Source: an uncultured beta proteobacterium | Lineage (GTDB): Bacteria > Pseudomonadota > Gammaproteobacteria > Burkholderiales > Burkholderiaceae_C | NCBI GenBank assembly: GCA_903886275.1 | Contig: CAISLN010000009.1 | Span: 1 to 44,332 of the forward strand | Direction: 5' to 3' | DNA: 44,332 nucleotides | Part shown: piece by piece, positions 27,743 to 35,499 of the stretch | Layout: every line of letters begins with the position of its first letter | Position numbering within the stretch: the first letter of the stretch is position 1 | Position numbers and translations under genes: made by a program | Notes under the pieces: model-generated | Told to the model about the DNA's origin: nothing | The model's database searches: none | What the model saw: only the letters and a program-made list of their open reading frames with translations

Positions 27743-28789
27743 TCAGGCCTGCGCTTTGTCCGCCTCGCTGGTGAACGAATCGGCAAAGAAGCTGTCTTCC
27801 GACAGGCCGGCCAGAAAGCAAAAATCCCGCTTGGCCGAGTCCACCACAATCGGTGCGCCGCAGGCATAGACCTGATAAGAAGACAGATCGGGCAGGTCGT
27901 CGAGCACGGCCAGGTGCACAAAGCCGGCACGGCCCGTCCAGCCGTCTTCGGGCAGGGCGTTGGACACCACCGGCACATAGGTCAGCCAGCTGTGCGCGCT
28001 AGCAAATTCACGCACCCAGGCGTCCATGTACAGGTCGCTTGGCCGGCGTCCACCCCAGTACAGGGTGGTGGCCCGCGTGATGCCCTTTTGCTGCATGTTC
28101 TCCAGCAGCGCCTTGATAGGCGCAAAGCCGGTGCCAGAGGCCAGCATCACCATGGGCGCCTCTGAGTCTTCGCGCAGGAAGAAGGAGCCAAAGGGCCCTT
28201 CGATGCGCAAAATGTCTTTCTCTTTCATGGAGCCAAACACCAGGTCGGTGAACTTGCCGCCCGGCATGTGGCGGATATGCAGCTCCATCTGTTGCCCCTC
28301 GGCGGGTGCATTGGCCATGGAGTAGCTGCGCCGCGCGCCATCGCGCAGCAAAAATTCGATGTACTGGCCGGCGTGGTACTGGAAGTTGTCGTTGGCCGGC
28401 AGCTGCAGTTTCATCAGCACCACGTCATCCGACTTTTTCTCTAGGCTGGCCACCCGCACCGGCATCTTCTTGATCGGCAGGGCGTTGGCCGCAGTCACCT
28501 GGCGCGATTCCAGCAACAGGTCGCTTTGCGGCACAGCGCAGCAGGTGAGGATCAGGCCGGCGGCGGCCTCCTCTTTGCTCAGGGCTTTTTCTTGGTGCGT
28601 TCCGTGCACCACCGAGCCCGACAGCATTCTGCATTTGCAGCTGCCACAGGCGCCATCCTTGCAGCCATAGGGCAGGCCAATGCCCTGGCGTATGCCGGCC
28701 GGCAAAATCGCCTCGTCCTGCGCTACCGTGAAGCTGCGACCACTGGGTTGTACGGTGACCGTGAAGGGGGCTGCGCTGTCTGTCGTCAT
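27743..28789 (-). CDS. Ferredoxin-FAD oxidoreductase (CDP-6-deoxy-glucoseen reductase-like)
   Basis: A 348-residue electron-transfer protein. The N-terminal domain is a plant-type [2Fe-2S] ferredoxin: Gly-Cys-Lys-Asp-Gly-Ala-Cys-Gly-Ser-Cys-Lys-Cys (about residues 42-53) with the fourth cysteine in Leu-Thr-Cys-Cys. An FNR-type FAD domain follows (Arg-Ser-Tyr-Ser-Met-Ala-Asn near 155) and then an NAD domain (Gly-Thr-Gly-Phe-Ala-Pro). Homologues are often annotated as CDP-6-deoxy-L-threo-D-glycero-4-hexulose-3-dehydrase reductase, but no deoxysugar genes are nearby, so the partner is unknown and the specific name is doubtful. Divergent from the SDR gene. Confidence 0.88.
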   Translation of the reverse strand: MTTDSAAPFTVTVQPSGRSFTVAQDEAILPAGIRQGIGLPYGCKDGACGSCKCRMLSGSVVHGTHQEKALSKEEAAAGLILTCCAVPQSDLLLESRQVTAANALPIKKMPVRVASLEKKSDDVVLMKLQLPANDNFQYHAGQYIEFLLRDGARRSYSMANAPAEGQQMELHIRHMPGGKFTDLVFGSMKEKDILRIEGPFGSFFLREDSEAPMVMLASGTGFAPIKALLENMQQKGITRATTLYWGGRRPSDLYMDAWVREFASAHSWLTYVPVVSNALPEDGWTGRAGFVHLAVLDDLPDLSSYQVYACGAPIVVDSAKRDFCFLAGLSEDSFFADSFTSEADKAQA

Positions 28790-28864
28790 CTTTTTGGGTA
28801 TCCTGTGGGCTGTGTTTTTTTAGCAGCCCGAATTGTGCCTTCAAACCAAAACCCCCTGGGCGCG

Positions 28865-29746
28865 ATGCCCGCACGCTTCAGGCGCCAGCGCGTCTTGATC
28901 GTTGGCTGCGGCGACATCGGTCTGCGCGTTGCCGCGAGCTTGCAGGCGCGCATGCGGGTGCTGGCGCTGACCTCGTCGGCCGCGCGTCTGCCAGAGCTGC
29001 GCAGTCGCGCCATCGTGCCCTTACTTGGCAACCTGGATCGCCCGGCTACCTTGCAGCGTCTGGCCGGTCTGGCCACGCGGGTGCTGTACCTAGCGCCCCC
29101 GGCCAGCGAGGGCTGGACCGACCCCCGCGTGCTGGCCCTGCTGCGCGCGCTGCGCAGGCGTTCCCATCCCCTGCAACTGGTGTACGGTTCGACCAGCGGT
29201 GTCTATGGCGACTGCGATGGTGCATGGGTGGACGAGACGCGCGCCGTCAAGCCCGGCACCGCCCGCGCCCAGCGCCGCGTGGACGCCGAGAGCCAGTTGC
29301 GTTTCTTTGGCCGCTCGGCCCATGTCAGTGCGCAGGTCTTGCGCATCCCCGGCATTTACGCCCCCGACCGAGTGGGCGGCACACCGCGCGAGCGCTTGCT
29401 AAGGGGCACGCCGGTGTTGCGCGCCGAGGACGATGTGTTTACCAACCATATCCATTCCGATGACCTGGCGCGTGCCTGTGTGGCCGCACTGTGGAAGGGC
29501 AGGTCCCAGCGCACTTACAACGTCTGCGACCACACGGTGCTGAAAATGGGCGACTACTTTGATCTGGCCGCCGACCTCTACCAGTTGCCTCGGCCGCCCC
29601 GCGTGGCCCGCAGCAGCGCGCAACAGCAGTTGCCCACCATGCTCTTGAGTTTTATGAGCGAGTCGCGCCGCCTAGTGAACCGGCGCATGGTGCAAGAACT
29701 GGGTCTGCGCCTGCGCTACCCGAGCGTGACCGAGGGTTTGCGGTAA
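28865..29746 (+). CDS. SDR-family NAD-dependent epimerase/dehydratase-like protein
   Basis: A cytosolic protein of 293 residues. A Rossmann motif Gly-Cys-Gly-Asp-Ile-Gly lies at residues 14-19. Tyr-Gly-Ser-Thr-Ser-Gly-Val-Tyr-Gly-Asp-Cys matches the serine/tyrosine region of extended SDRs, and Arg-Ile-Pro-Gly-Ile-Tyr-Ala-Pro the downstream substrate loop. The usual Tyr-x3-Lys is not clearly present, so catalysis is uncertain; the protein resembles the YeeZ-type group. The ATG at 28865 starts at the nucleotide-binding fold; the frame is open much further upstream through the reductase region and that is rejected. The 3' end overlaps the convergent PAP2 gene by 31 nt. Confidence 0.82.
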   Translation: MPARFRRQRVLIVGCGDIGLRVAASLQARMRVLALTSSAARLPELRSRAIVPLLGNLDRPATLQRLAGLATRVLYLAPPASEGWTDPRVLALLRALRRRSHPLQLVYGSTSGVYGDCDGAWVDETRAVKPGTARAQRRVDAESQLRFFGRSAHVSAQVLRIPGIYAPDRVGGTPRERLLRGTPVLRAEDDVFTNHIHSDDLARACVAALWKGRSQRTYNVCDHTVLKMGDYFDLAADLYQLPRPPRVARSSAQQQLPTMLLSFMSESRRLVNRRMVQELGLRLRYPSVTEGLR

Positions 29747-30426
29747 AGCGCCAGTACTGCCTTCCAGGCCAGCCAGCTCACCGCCAGGGTGATGGGAAAG
29801 GCCCACAGCACATCGCTGAGCCAATGCGCCACGTCGGCCATGCGGGCAAAGCCAATGAGCAGGCCAGACAACACGCCTGCGGCCGCCCAGCGGCGCTGGC
29901 GCCTGCGGTGCACCAGTCCCAGCGAGACCAGGAACACGCCGCACGACACATGGCCGCTGACAAAGGAGCAGTTGTTGTCGCACTGGTCGGTCATCACGGC
30001 GGCTCGGCTGAATTTTTGCGGGCCACCAAAATTTTCTACCTGGTAGGGGCGGGCGCGCTGCCAGTGCTCCTTGAAGCCCCAGTTCACCACCATGCCAGGC
30101 CCCAGGATGCCGGACACCACCACGAAGAGCAGGGGCAGGCGCCAGGCCCGCCAGCGTGGCTTCAAGCTGGCCGCAATCCAGCCCAGCAGGGCGGCAAGCA
30201 AGCACCAGCGAAAGACCGTGGGCACATAGGCATTGATCAGCCGCACCCACCACCAGTCCACCGCCTGCAGTCGGGCCTGCGGTCCGAAAAAGAGGGCCGC
30301 TGCCTGCAGGTCCATCGGGGTCCAGAGCGTAGGCACCAGGGCGGCCAACAGGGCCAGGCCAGTGACCCACAGGTACAGTCTCGGTGTGTTGGTGTCAGTT
30401 GTTGCGGGCGGTGAGGGGTCGGTCAT
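29716..30426 (-). CDS. PAP2 family membrane phosphatase
   Basis: An inner-membrane protein of 236 residues with five to six helices. The three PAP2 phosphatase motifs are present: Lys-Glu-His-Trp-Gln-Arg-Ala-Arg-Pro, Ser-Phe-Val-Ser-Gly-His, and Arg-Met-Ala-Asp-Val-Ala-His-Trp-Leu-Ser-Asp. It probably removes phosphate from a lipid phosphate such as undecaprenyl pyrophosphate, phosphatidate or lipid A; which one is unclear. A Cys-Asp-Asn-Asn-Cys segment before motif 2 lies on the predicted periplasmic side and might form a disulfide. Confidence 0.88.
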   Translation of the reverse strand: MTDPSPPATTDTNTPRLYLWVTGLALLAALVPTLWTPMDLQAAALFFGPQARLQAVDWWWVRLINAYVPTVFRWCLLAALLGWIAASLKPRWRAWRLPLLFVVVSGILGPGMVVNWGFKEHWQRARPYQVENFGGPQKFSRAAVMTDQCDNNCSFVSGHVSCGVFLVSLGLVHRRRQRRWAAAGVLSGLLIGFARMADVAHWLSDVLWAFPITLAVSWLAWKAVLALYRKPSVTLG

Positions 30427-30467
30427 GGGTGCGGGGCAAGGCAGGAATGCCGTATCTGTGAGGGGCT

Positions 30468-32225
30468 ATGCTAACCTGCCATAGAACCTCAACCGCTTGC
30501 TTAATGCTTCCTCTTTGGCTTGTCCACTATCGGCGTGAAAACCTGTCCAGCGATCTGATCGCCGGCATCATGGTTGCGGTGCTTGTGATTCCCCAAAGTC
30601 TGGCCTATGCATTGCTCGCCGGGCTGCCGCCGCAGGCCGGTCTGTACGCCAGCGTTCTGCCCGTGATCGTCTATGCCTGGCTGGGCAGCAGCAGCCTGCA
30701 GGCGGTGGGGCCTGTGGCCATCACCGCCATCATGACGTTCTCGGTGCTCAGCCCCCTGGCCGCACCTGGCAGTCCCGAATATATTTTGCTGGCGGCCGGT
30801 TTGGCGCTGTGCTCGGGCCTGCTCACCCTGGCCTTTGGTCTGCTGCGCCTTGGCTTCCTGTCGCAACTGCTGAGCCGCCCGGTGGTCAGTGGTTTTATTT
30901 CCGGCTCGGCCGTGCTGATCATCATCAGCCAGCTGAAGTTTTTGCTGGGTATCGAGTCCAGCGGCGCCAACAGTTGGCAGGCCTTGCTGTCGCTGCAGCA
31001 GCATCTGGCGCAGACCAATCCCTACACCCTGGCCCTTGCCGGCACCGCCATGCTGTGGCTGCTGCTGTCGCGCTACGGCCTCACCGGGTTTGCCGTGCGA
31101 CTGGGCATTGCGCGCAAGAGCGCCGAGGTCTGGGTGCGCGTGATGCCGCTGCTGGTCCTGGCCACGGCCAGCATCGCCGTGGTGGCGCTGGATTGGGATG
31201 GCCGTCACCAGGTGGCCGTGGTGGGTGCGGTGCAGGCCGGTATGCGCGGTATCACGCTGTTTGTTCCCAGTCTGGATGCGCTGCGCGAACTGCTGGTGCC
31301 GGCGCTCATCATGGCCTTTATCGGCACGGTGCAAAACATCACCATGGGCCAGGCCTTGGCCGCCAAGCGGCGTGAGCGGCTGGATGCGAACCGCGAACTG
31401 GTGGGCCTGGGCGCTGCCAACGTGATGGCGGCTTTTTACAGCGGCATGCCGGTGGGGGGCGGGTTGTCGCGCTCGGCCATCAACCTGGCGGCCGGTGCCC
31501 GCACGCCAATGGCCAGCATGGTGTCGGCCTTGGGCATGCTGCTGATGGTGCTGGCTGGCACCCACTGGTTTGCCCGCATGCCGCTGGCCGTGCTGGCGGC
31601 CAGCATTGTGGTGGCGGCGCTGAGCATGATTGACGTGAAGGCCTTTCGCCTGGCCTGGCATTACGACCGTGCCGATGCCTTGGCCCTGTTGGGCGCGGCC
31701 GCAGGCGTGCTGTTGCTGGGCCTGCAGCAGGGCATTGCCATCGGCATTTTGCTGTCCCTGGTGACGCTGCTGGTACGGGCCAGCACGCCGCACATTGCCG
31801 TCATAGGCCGCATTGCCGGCACCGAGCACTTTCGCAACGTGGAGCGCCATGGTGTGGAGACCATCCCTGGCGTGCTGTTCCTGCGCATTGACGAGAGCCT
31901 GTTCTTTGGCAACCTGAATGCGGTGGAGGCGCGCCTGGCGGCAGAGCTGATCAAGGACAGTCGCATCCAGGACCTGGTGCTGATTCTGAGCGCGGTGAAT
32001 CGGATTGACACCACGGCCATGGAGGTGCTCACCGATATGAACCGCGACCTGATGGAGCGCGGTATCCGCCTGCATCTGGCCGAGGTCAAGGGCCCGGTGC
32101 AGGACCGCCTGCTGCATTCGCCGCTGTGGCGGTCCTTGTCGGGCCAGGTGCATCTCTCGGTCAACAGCGCGTTTGAAGCGCTGGCGGCCCAAAGAACGGT
32201 GGACCAAGGCCTCTACATTATTTGA
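30468..32225 (+). CDS. SulP family anion permease with STAS domain
   Basis: An inner-membrane transporter of 585 residues in the SulP/SLC26 family. The membrane part (about residues 20-430) starts with Leu-Ile-Ala-Gly-Ile-Met-Val-Ala-Val-Leu-Val-Ile-Pro-Gln-Ser-Leu-Ala and has Gly-Leu-Pro-Pro-x-x-Gly-Leu-Tyr-Ala-Ser. A cytosolic STAS domain is at about 455-560. Substrate may be sulfate, bicarbonate or dicarboxylate and cannot be fixed. Start 30468 has a nearby AGGGG but tight spacing; ATG 30504 is an alternative. Its 3' end overlaps the convergent response regulator by eight bases. Confidence 0.9.
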   Translation: MLTCHRTSTACLMLPLWLVHYRRENLSSDLIAGIMVAVLVIPQSLAYALLAGLPPQAGLYASVLPVIVYAWLGSSSLQAVGPVAITAIMTFSVLSPLAAPGSPEYILLAAGLALCSGLLTLAFGLLRLGFLSQLLSRPVVSGFISGSAVLIIISQLKFLLGIESSGANSWQALLSLQQHLAQTNPYTLALAGTAMLWLLLSRYGLTGFAVRLGIARKSAEVWVRVMPLLVLATASIAVVALDWDGRHQVAVVGAVQAGMRGITLFVPSLDALRELLVPALIMAFIGTVQNITMGQALAAKRRERLDANRELVGLGAANVMAAFYSGMPVGGGLSRSAINLAAGARTPMASMVSALGMLLMVLAGTHWFARMPLAVLAASIVVAALSMIDVKAFRLAWHYDRADALALLGAAAGVLLLGLQQGIAIGILLSLVTLLVRASTPHIAVIGRIAGTEHFRNVERHGVETIPGVLFLRIDESLFFGNLNAVEARLAAELIKDSRIQDLVLILSAVNRIDTTAMEVLTDMNRDLMERGIRLHLAEVKGPVQDRLLHSPLWRSLSGQVHLSVNSAFEALAAQRTVDQGLYII

Positions 32226-32598
32226 CCGCCTCGCCGGGGCGCAACTGCTGCGTGGCCCAGCGAACGATTTCCTGCAGATTGAAGGGCTTGCTAAAAAAAC
32301 CATCGGCCCCTTTGGCCATGGCCATTTCGCGGTCGGCCGTACCGGTGCGACTGGTGATCATGGCCACCACGATGTTCCGGGTTTGCGGGTCGCGACGCAG
32401 CATGTCTAGCAAATCGAAACCCTCGTTGGCCGCGGGCATCATGATGTCCAGAAACACCACCTGCGGCTTGTGTCGCATGATGGTCTCCAGAGCGGATGCG
32501 CCGTCGGCCGCTTCGCAGACGCTGAACTGACGGCTCAAGGCCATCCCCAGCAATTTTCGGATCATGGGGTTGTCATCAACTACGAGGATCTGGGTCAT
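32218..32598 (-). CDS. Single-domain response regulator
   Basis: A 126-residue CheY-like receiver domain without output domain. The acid pair Asp8-Asp9, the phosphorylated Asp51 (Phe-Leu-Asp-Ile-Met-Met-Pro), the Thr/Ser position (Ile-Thr-Ser) and Lys in Phe-Ser-Lys-Pro-Phe are all in place. No cognate kinase is adjacent. The chemoreceptor starts 2.4 kb away on the same strand, so a link to chemotaxis-like signalling is possible but unproven. Confidence 0.92.
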   Translation of the reverse strand: MTQILVVDDNPMIRKLLGMALSRQFSVCEAADGASALETIMRHKPQVVFLDIMMPAANEGFDLLDMLRRDPQTRNIVVAMITSRTGTADREMAMAKGADGFFSKPFNLQEIVRWATQQLRPGEAVK

Positions 32599-32673
32599 AA
32601 AGGTGCGGAGTCAAGCATGGCGGTGGGTGCCATGCATACCGCTGACAGGCGCTGGTGTGGCCATTGCGGGGCT

Positions 32674-32895
32674 TCAGCTTGGGGTGCTGGCTTTGCGAAG
32701 AATAGCGTAGAGCTGATCCTTGAGCTGCAGCTTTTCTTTTTTTAGCACCTCGACTTGTTCGCGGGTGACTGCATCGATGCGCGATTCGATGTTCAGGATC
32801 TTCTGGTCCAAGGCGTTGTGCTGATCAAACAAGCGACCAAAATGGGGGTCTGACGTTTTGAGCTGTGTGATCAGATCGCGGTATTCGGGAAACAT
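32674..32895 (-). CDS. YdcH family protein (DUF465)
   Basis: A 73-residue helical protein. Phe-Pro-Glu-Tyr-Arg-Asp-Leu-Ile, Phe-x-x-Leu-Phe-Asp-x-His-Asn-x-Leu-Asp and the final Lys-Lys-Glu-Lys-Leu-x-Leu-Lys-Asp-x-Leu-Tyr are the DUF465/YdcH signature. It is predicted to be one helical hairpin or coiled coil. The function is unknown. An AGGAGT stretch precedes the ATG at 32895. Confidence 0.92.
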   Translation of the reverse strand: MFPEYRDLITQLKTSDPHFGRLFDQHNALDQKILNIESRIDAVTREQVEVLKKEKLQLKDQLYAILRKASTPS

Positions 32896-33133
32896 GTGGA
32901 CTCCTGTGACTAAGCATTGAAGGGGTATGGGGCTCGCTTGTGCGGCTCTTCAATCCGTCGCATGGGCGCCATGCGGCCCAGGGCCCGTGTTGAACCGGCA
33001 GGTCCTGCGGCGGTGGATTTCCAGTGCCGCGCGGATTCTAAGCCGGTCGCGCCTTGCAATGCGCCTGTTGAGGTGCACTGTTTAGTACATTATTGAAATA
33101 TATTTTCCCCCTCCAAGGGGCGGGGCTTGCTAT

Positions 33134-35053
33134 CTAAAAGGTTTCCCAGTCGATATCGCCGCTTGCTGGGGTGGGTTTTTTCCGCCTCGCAGCTTGGGGC
33201 AGGGCGACTGCCTTGGCTGCTGCGGGCGACACCGATTTCTGTACATCGCCCAATTTGAACGAACCCACTACCGCCACCAAGTCCTCGGCCTGGCCCTTGA
33301 GGCCGCTGGCGGCTGCGGCCATTTGCTCTACCAGGGCCGCATTTTGCTGGGTGGCCTGGTCCATATGGGTCACGGCCTCTTTCACCTGTGCCACACCCAA
33401 GGCCTGTTCGTTGCTGGCTGCGCTGATCTCGCCCATCATGTCGGTGGCGCGCCGGATGCTGCTCACCACCTCGGTCATGGTGACGCCGGCCTTGTTGACC
33501 AGCGTAGCACCTTGCTCTACCCGCTTTACGCTGGCGCTGATCAGGCTCTTGATTTCCTTGGCAGCATCGGCGCTGCGCCCGGCCAGTGAACGCACCTCGG
33601 ACGCCACCACCGCAAAGCCGCGCCCTTGCTCGCCGGCTCTGGCGGCCTCCACCGCAGCGTTGAGCGCCAAGATATTGGTTTGGAAGGCAATGCCGTCGAT
33701 CACGCTGATGATGTCGCTGATCTTGAGGCTCGATTCGTTGATGCCTTTCATGGTCTGGACCACCTGGCCCACGACCTCGCCACCCGAGATGGCCACCGTG
33801 CTGGCGCTCATCGCCAGTTGATTGGCCTGGCGCGCGCGGTCGGCGTTTTGCTTCACGGTGGCGCTGAGTTGCTCCATGGATGCCGCCGTTTGTTCGAGTG
33901 CGCTGGCTTGCTGTTCGGTGCGTGCGGACATATCGTTGTTGCCATGTGCGATCTCGGCGCTGGCCGTAGCCACTCTTTCGGCGCTGTTGCGCACCTGGCG
34001 TATCACGGTCTCTATTTTTTCTACAAACTGGTTGAAGCCATTGCCGATAGCGGCCAGTTCGTCATGGCCAATAGCGGACACGCGCAGGGTCATGTCGCCA
34101 TGGCCCGATCCGATGGCATGCATGGCGTTGCGCAAATCGGTCAGCCGGCCCAGCAGTTTGGTAACCAGGGCGCCGATCAGCGCGACCGAGGCCAGCGCCA
34201 GCACCAAACTGCTGACCGCCGTGTACCACATCATGGTCGTAATGCCAGCCAGCGCCTCGCTGCGGTGCAGTGCCACTACGAGCATCCAATCGGTGCCTGC
34301 GATCGGTGCTGCGTGCACCAGCCGGTCTTCGCCCTTGATGCGCACGCTCTGCAGTTCGTCATTTTTGTCCAAAGCCTCAAGGCCTGCAGGGGTCAGCTCC
34401 GGCGCGATGTCGGTCAGTGCGGTGAGCAGCAGCTTGGTATCTTCATGGACCACGATCTTTGCACCTTTGGATACGACAAAGGCATAGCTTGCGGGTGTGG
34501 GTCGAATGGACGCCACATTGCGCACCACGTCATCCATGAATGCATCCAGCGCCGTAACCGCCTTGACGCGGCCTGCGTCCTGTACCGCCGCAGCAAAGGT
34601 AATCACGAGCTTGTGCGACCCGGCATCGAGATAGGGCTCCGTAATGACCGCTGTGCTGGCCCTTGCCGCTTGCTGGTACCAGGGCCGGCTGGTCGGGTCG
34701 TAATCGGCGGGCAGATCTTGCTTTTCCGAAAAAGCCGTTTTCTTGTCCGCGTAGCCTATATAGGCCGAATCGACACCACCGGCAATCTTGGCCTGCTCCA
34801 AAAACTTCAGGGGCTCTGCTTCATTGGCAGCAGCGGCCATGGACAAGACCACCTGTTGCCTGCCCTTGACCCATTCGGCGACGCCTTGCGCGTGGGCTGT
34901 CGTCAGGTCCGTGGTCTGGATTTTTAGTGTGGCCATGGCCTGTTGACGCGCCGTAAAAATACTGGTCAATGACAGGATCAATAAGGCGAGAAACAGCAAA
35001 ATTCCAACCGCTGTGACGATCTTTGCGCGAAGTGAATTGAATATATACAACAT
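33134..35053 (-). CDS. Methyl-accepting chemotaxis protein with dCache sensor
   Basis: A chemoreceptor of 639 residues. A first membrane helix is at about 10-30, a periplasmic dCache-type ligand domain at about 35-270 ([14 protein letters not shown]), a second helix near 280-305, HAMP to about 360, and the signalling domain whose hairpin tip is present ([16 protein letters not shown]). The protein ends in Asp-Trp-Glu-Thr-Phe, close to the NWETF pentapeptide that docks CheR. ATG 35053 starts right at the membrane helix; the upstream extension to 35098 is not family-like. Dcache receptors typically bind amino acids or organic acids. Confidence 0.95.
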   Translation of the reverse strand: MLYIFNSLRAKIVTAVGILLFLALLILSLTSIFTARQQAMATLKIQTTDLTTAHAQGVAEWVKGRQQVVLSMAAAANEAEPLKFLEQAKIAGGVDSAYIGYADKKTAFSEKQDLPADYDPTSRPWYQQAARASTAVITEPYLDAGSHKLVITFAAAVQDAGRVKAVTALDAFMDDVVRNVASIRPTPASYAFVVSKGAKIVVHEDTKLLLTALTDIAPELTPAGLEALDKNDELQSVRIKGEDRLVHAAPIAGTDWMLVVALHRSEALAGITTMMWYTAVSSLVLALASVALIGALVTKLLGRLTDLRNAMHAIGSGHGDMTLRVSAIGHDELAAIGNGFNQFVEKIETVIRQVRNSAERVATASAEIAHGNNDMSARTEQQASALEQTAASMEQLSATVKQNADRARQANQLAMSASTVAISGGEVVGQVVQTMKGINESSLKISDIISVIDGIAFQTNILALNAAVEAARAGEQGRGFAVVASEVRSLAGRSADAAKEIKSLISASVKRVEQGATLVNKAGVTMTEVVSSIRRATDMMGEISAASNEQALGVAQVKEAVTHMDQATQQNAALVEQMAAAASGLKGQAEDLVAVVGSFKLGDVQKSVSPAAAKAVALPQAARRKKPTPASGDIDWETF

Positions 35054-35499
35054 GGGCTGTGTCTCGTTAAGTGGGTCAGGCTGTTGCAGCAAGCGCATTC
35101 AGCGCAGGTGCTTACCCAGGCAAACCAGAGGTGAATGGCAAGACCCATCGCACGCAGTGGCATGCCTGCCGTAAAAAGATGAATGCCGTGCGAATGATAG
35201 ATATAAATGGATAACTATCTTTAATATTTAAATACTTTATATTTAATATTAAAATTTAATGTAAGGAACGGTGTTGAATGCTTTCGCAAGCTGTCGCGGT
35301 GCTTGGGTTTTTTGCGACTGGACGTTTTTCCCGGGAAGCAGGCACAGGTAATGGCAGGCCACCCGATACAATTTGCCCCTCGGTGACCACGCAGTTGGCG
35401 CCGCAAATGCCACCCATGCGGTTGCTTTCGAATGCCGCCCAAGTGGCTTTCAAGCTGGCATGGTCGCCACACAGCGCGGACACTACTAAGGAAAAAATC
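35054..35499. other. Divergent intergenic region between chemoreceptor and SNF2 genes
   Basis: A 446-bp gap. The segment 35196-35262 is strikingly AT-rich with overlapping TTAATATTTAAA-type palindromes. TACAAT at 35367-35372 (in GATACAAT) is a candidate -10 for the SNF2 gene. No clear sigma-28 promoter for the chemoreceptor was found. Frames are open on both strands over 35256-35499, but neither encoded peptide resembles a known protein. The AT-rich block is a plausible H-NS binding site. Confidence 0.5.

Noticed and set aside
35256..35483. A 75-codon minus-strand frame containing Gly-Gly-Ile-Cys-Gly-Ala-Asn-Cys
   Set aside because: The cysteine motif briefly suggested an iron-sulfur protein, but spacing and surrounding sequence do not fit any known ferredoxin or dehydrogenase domain, and the C-terminal part is composition noise.
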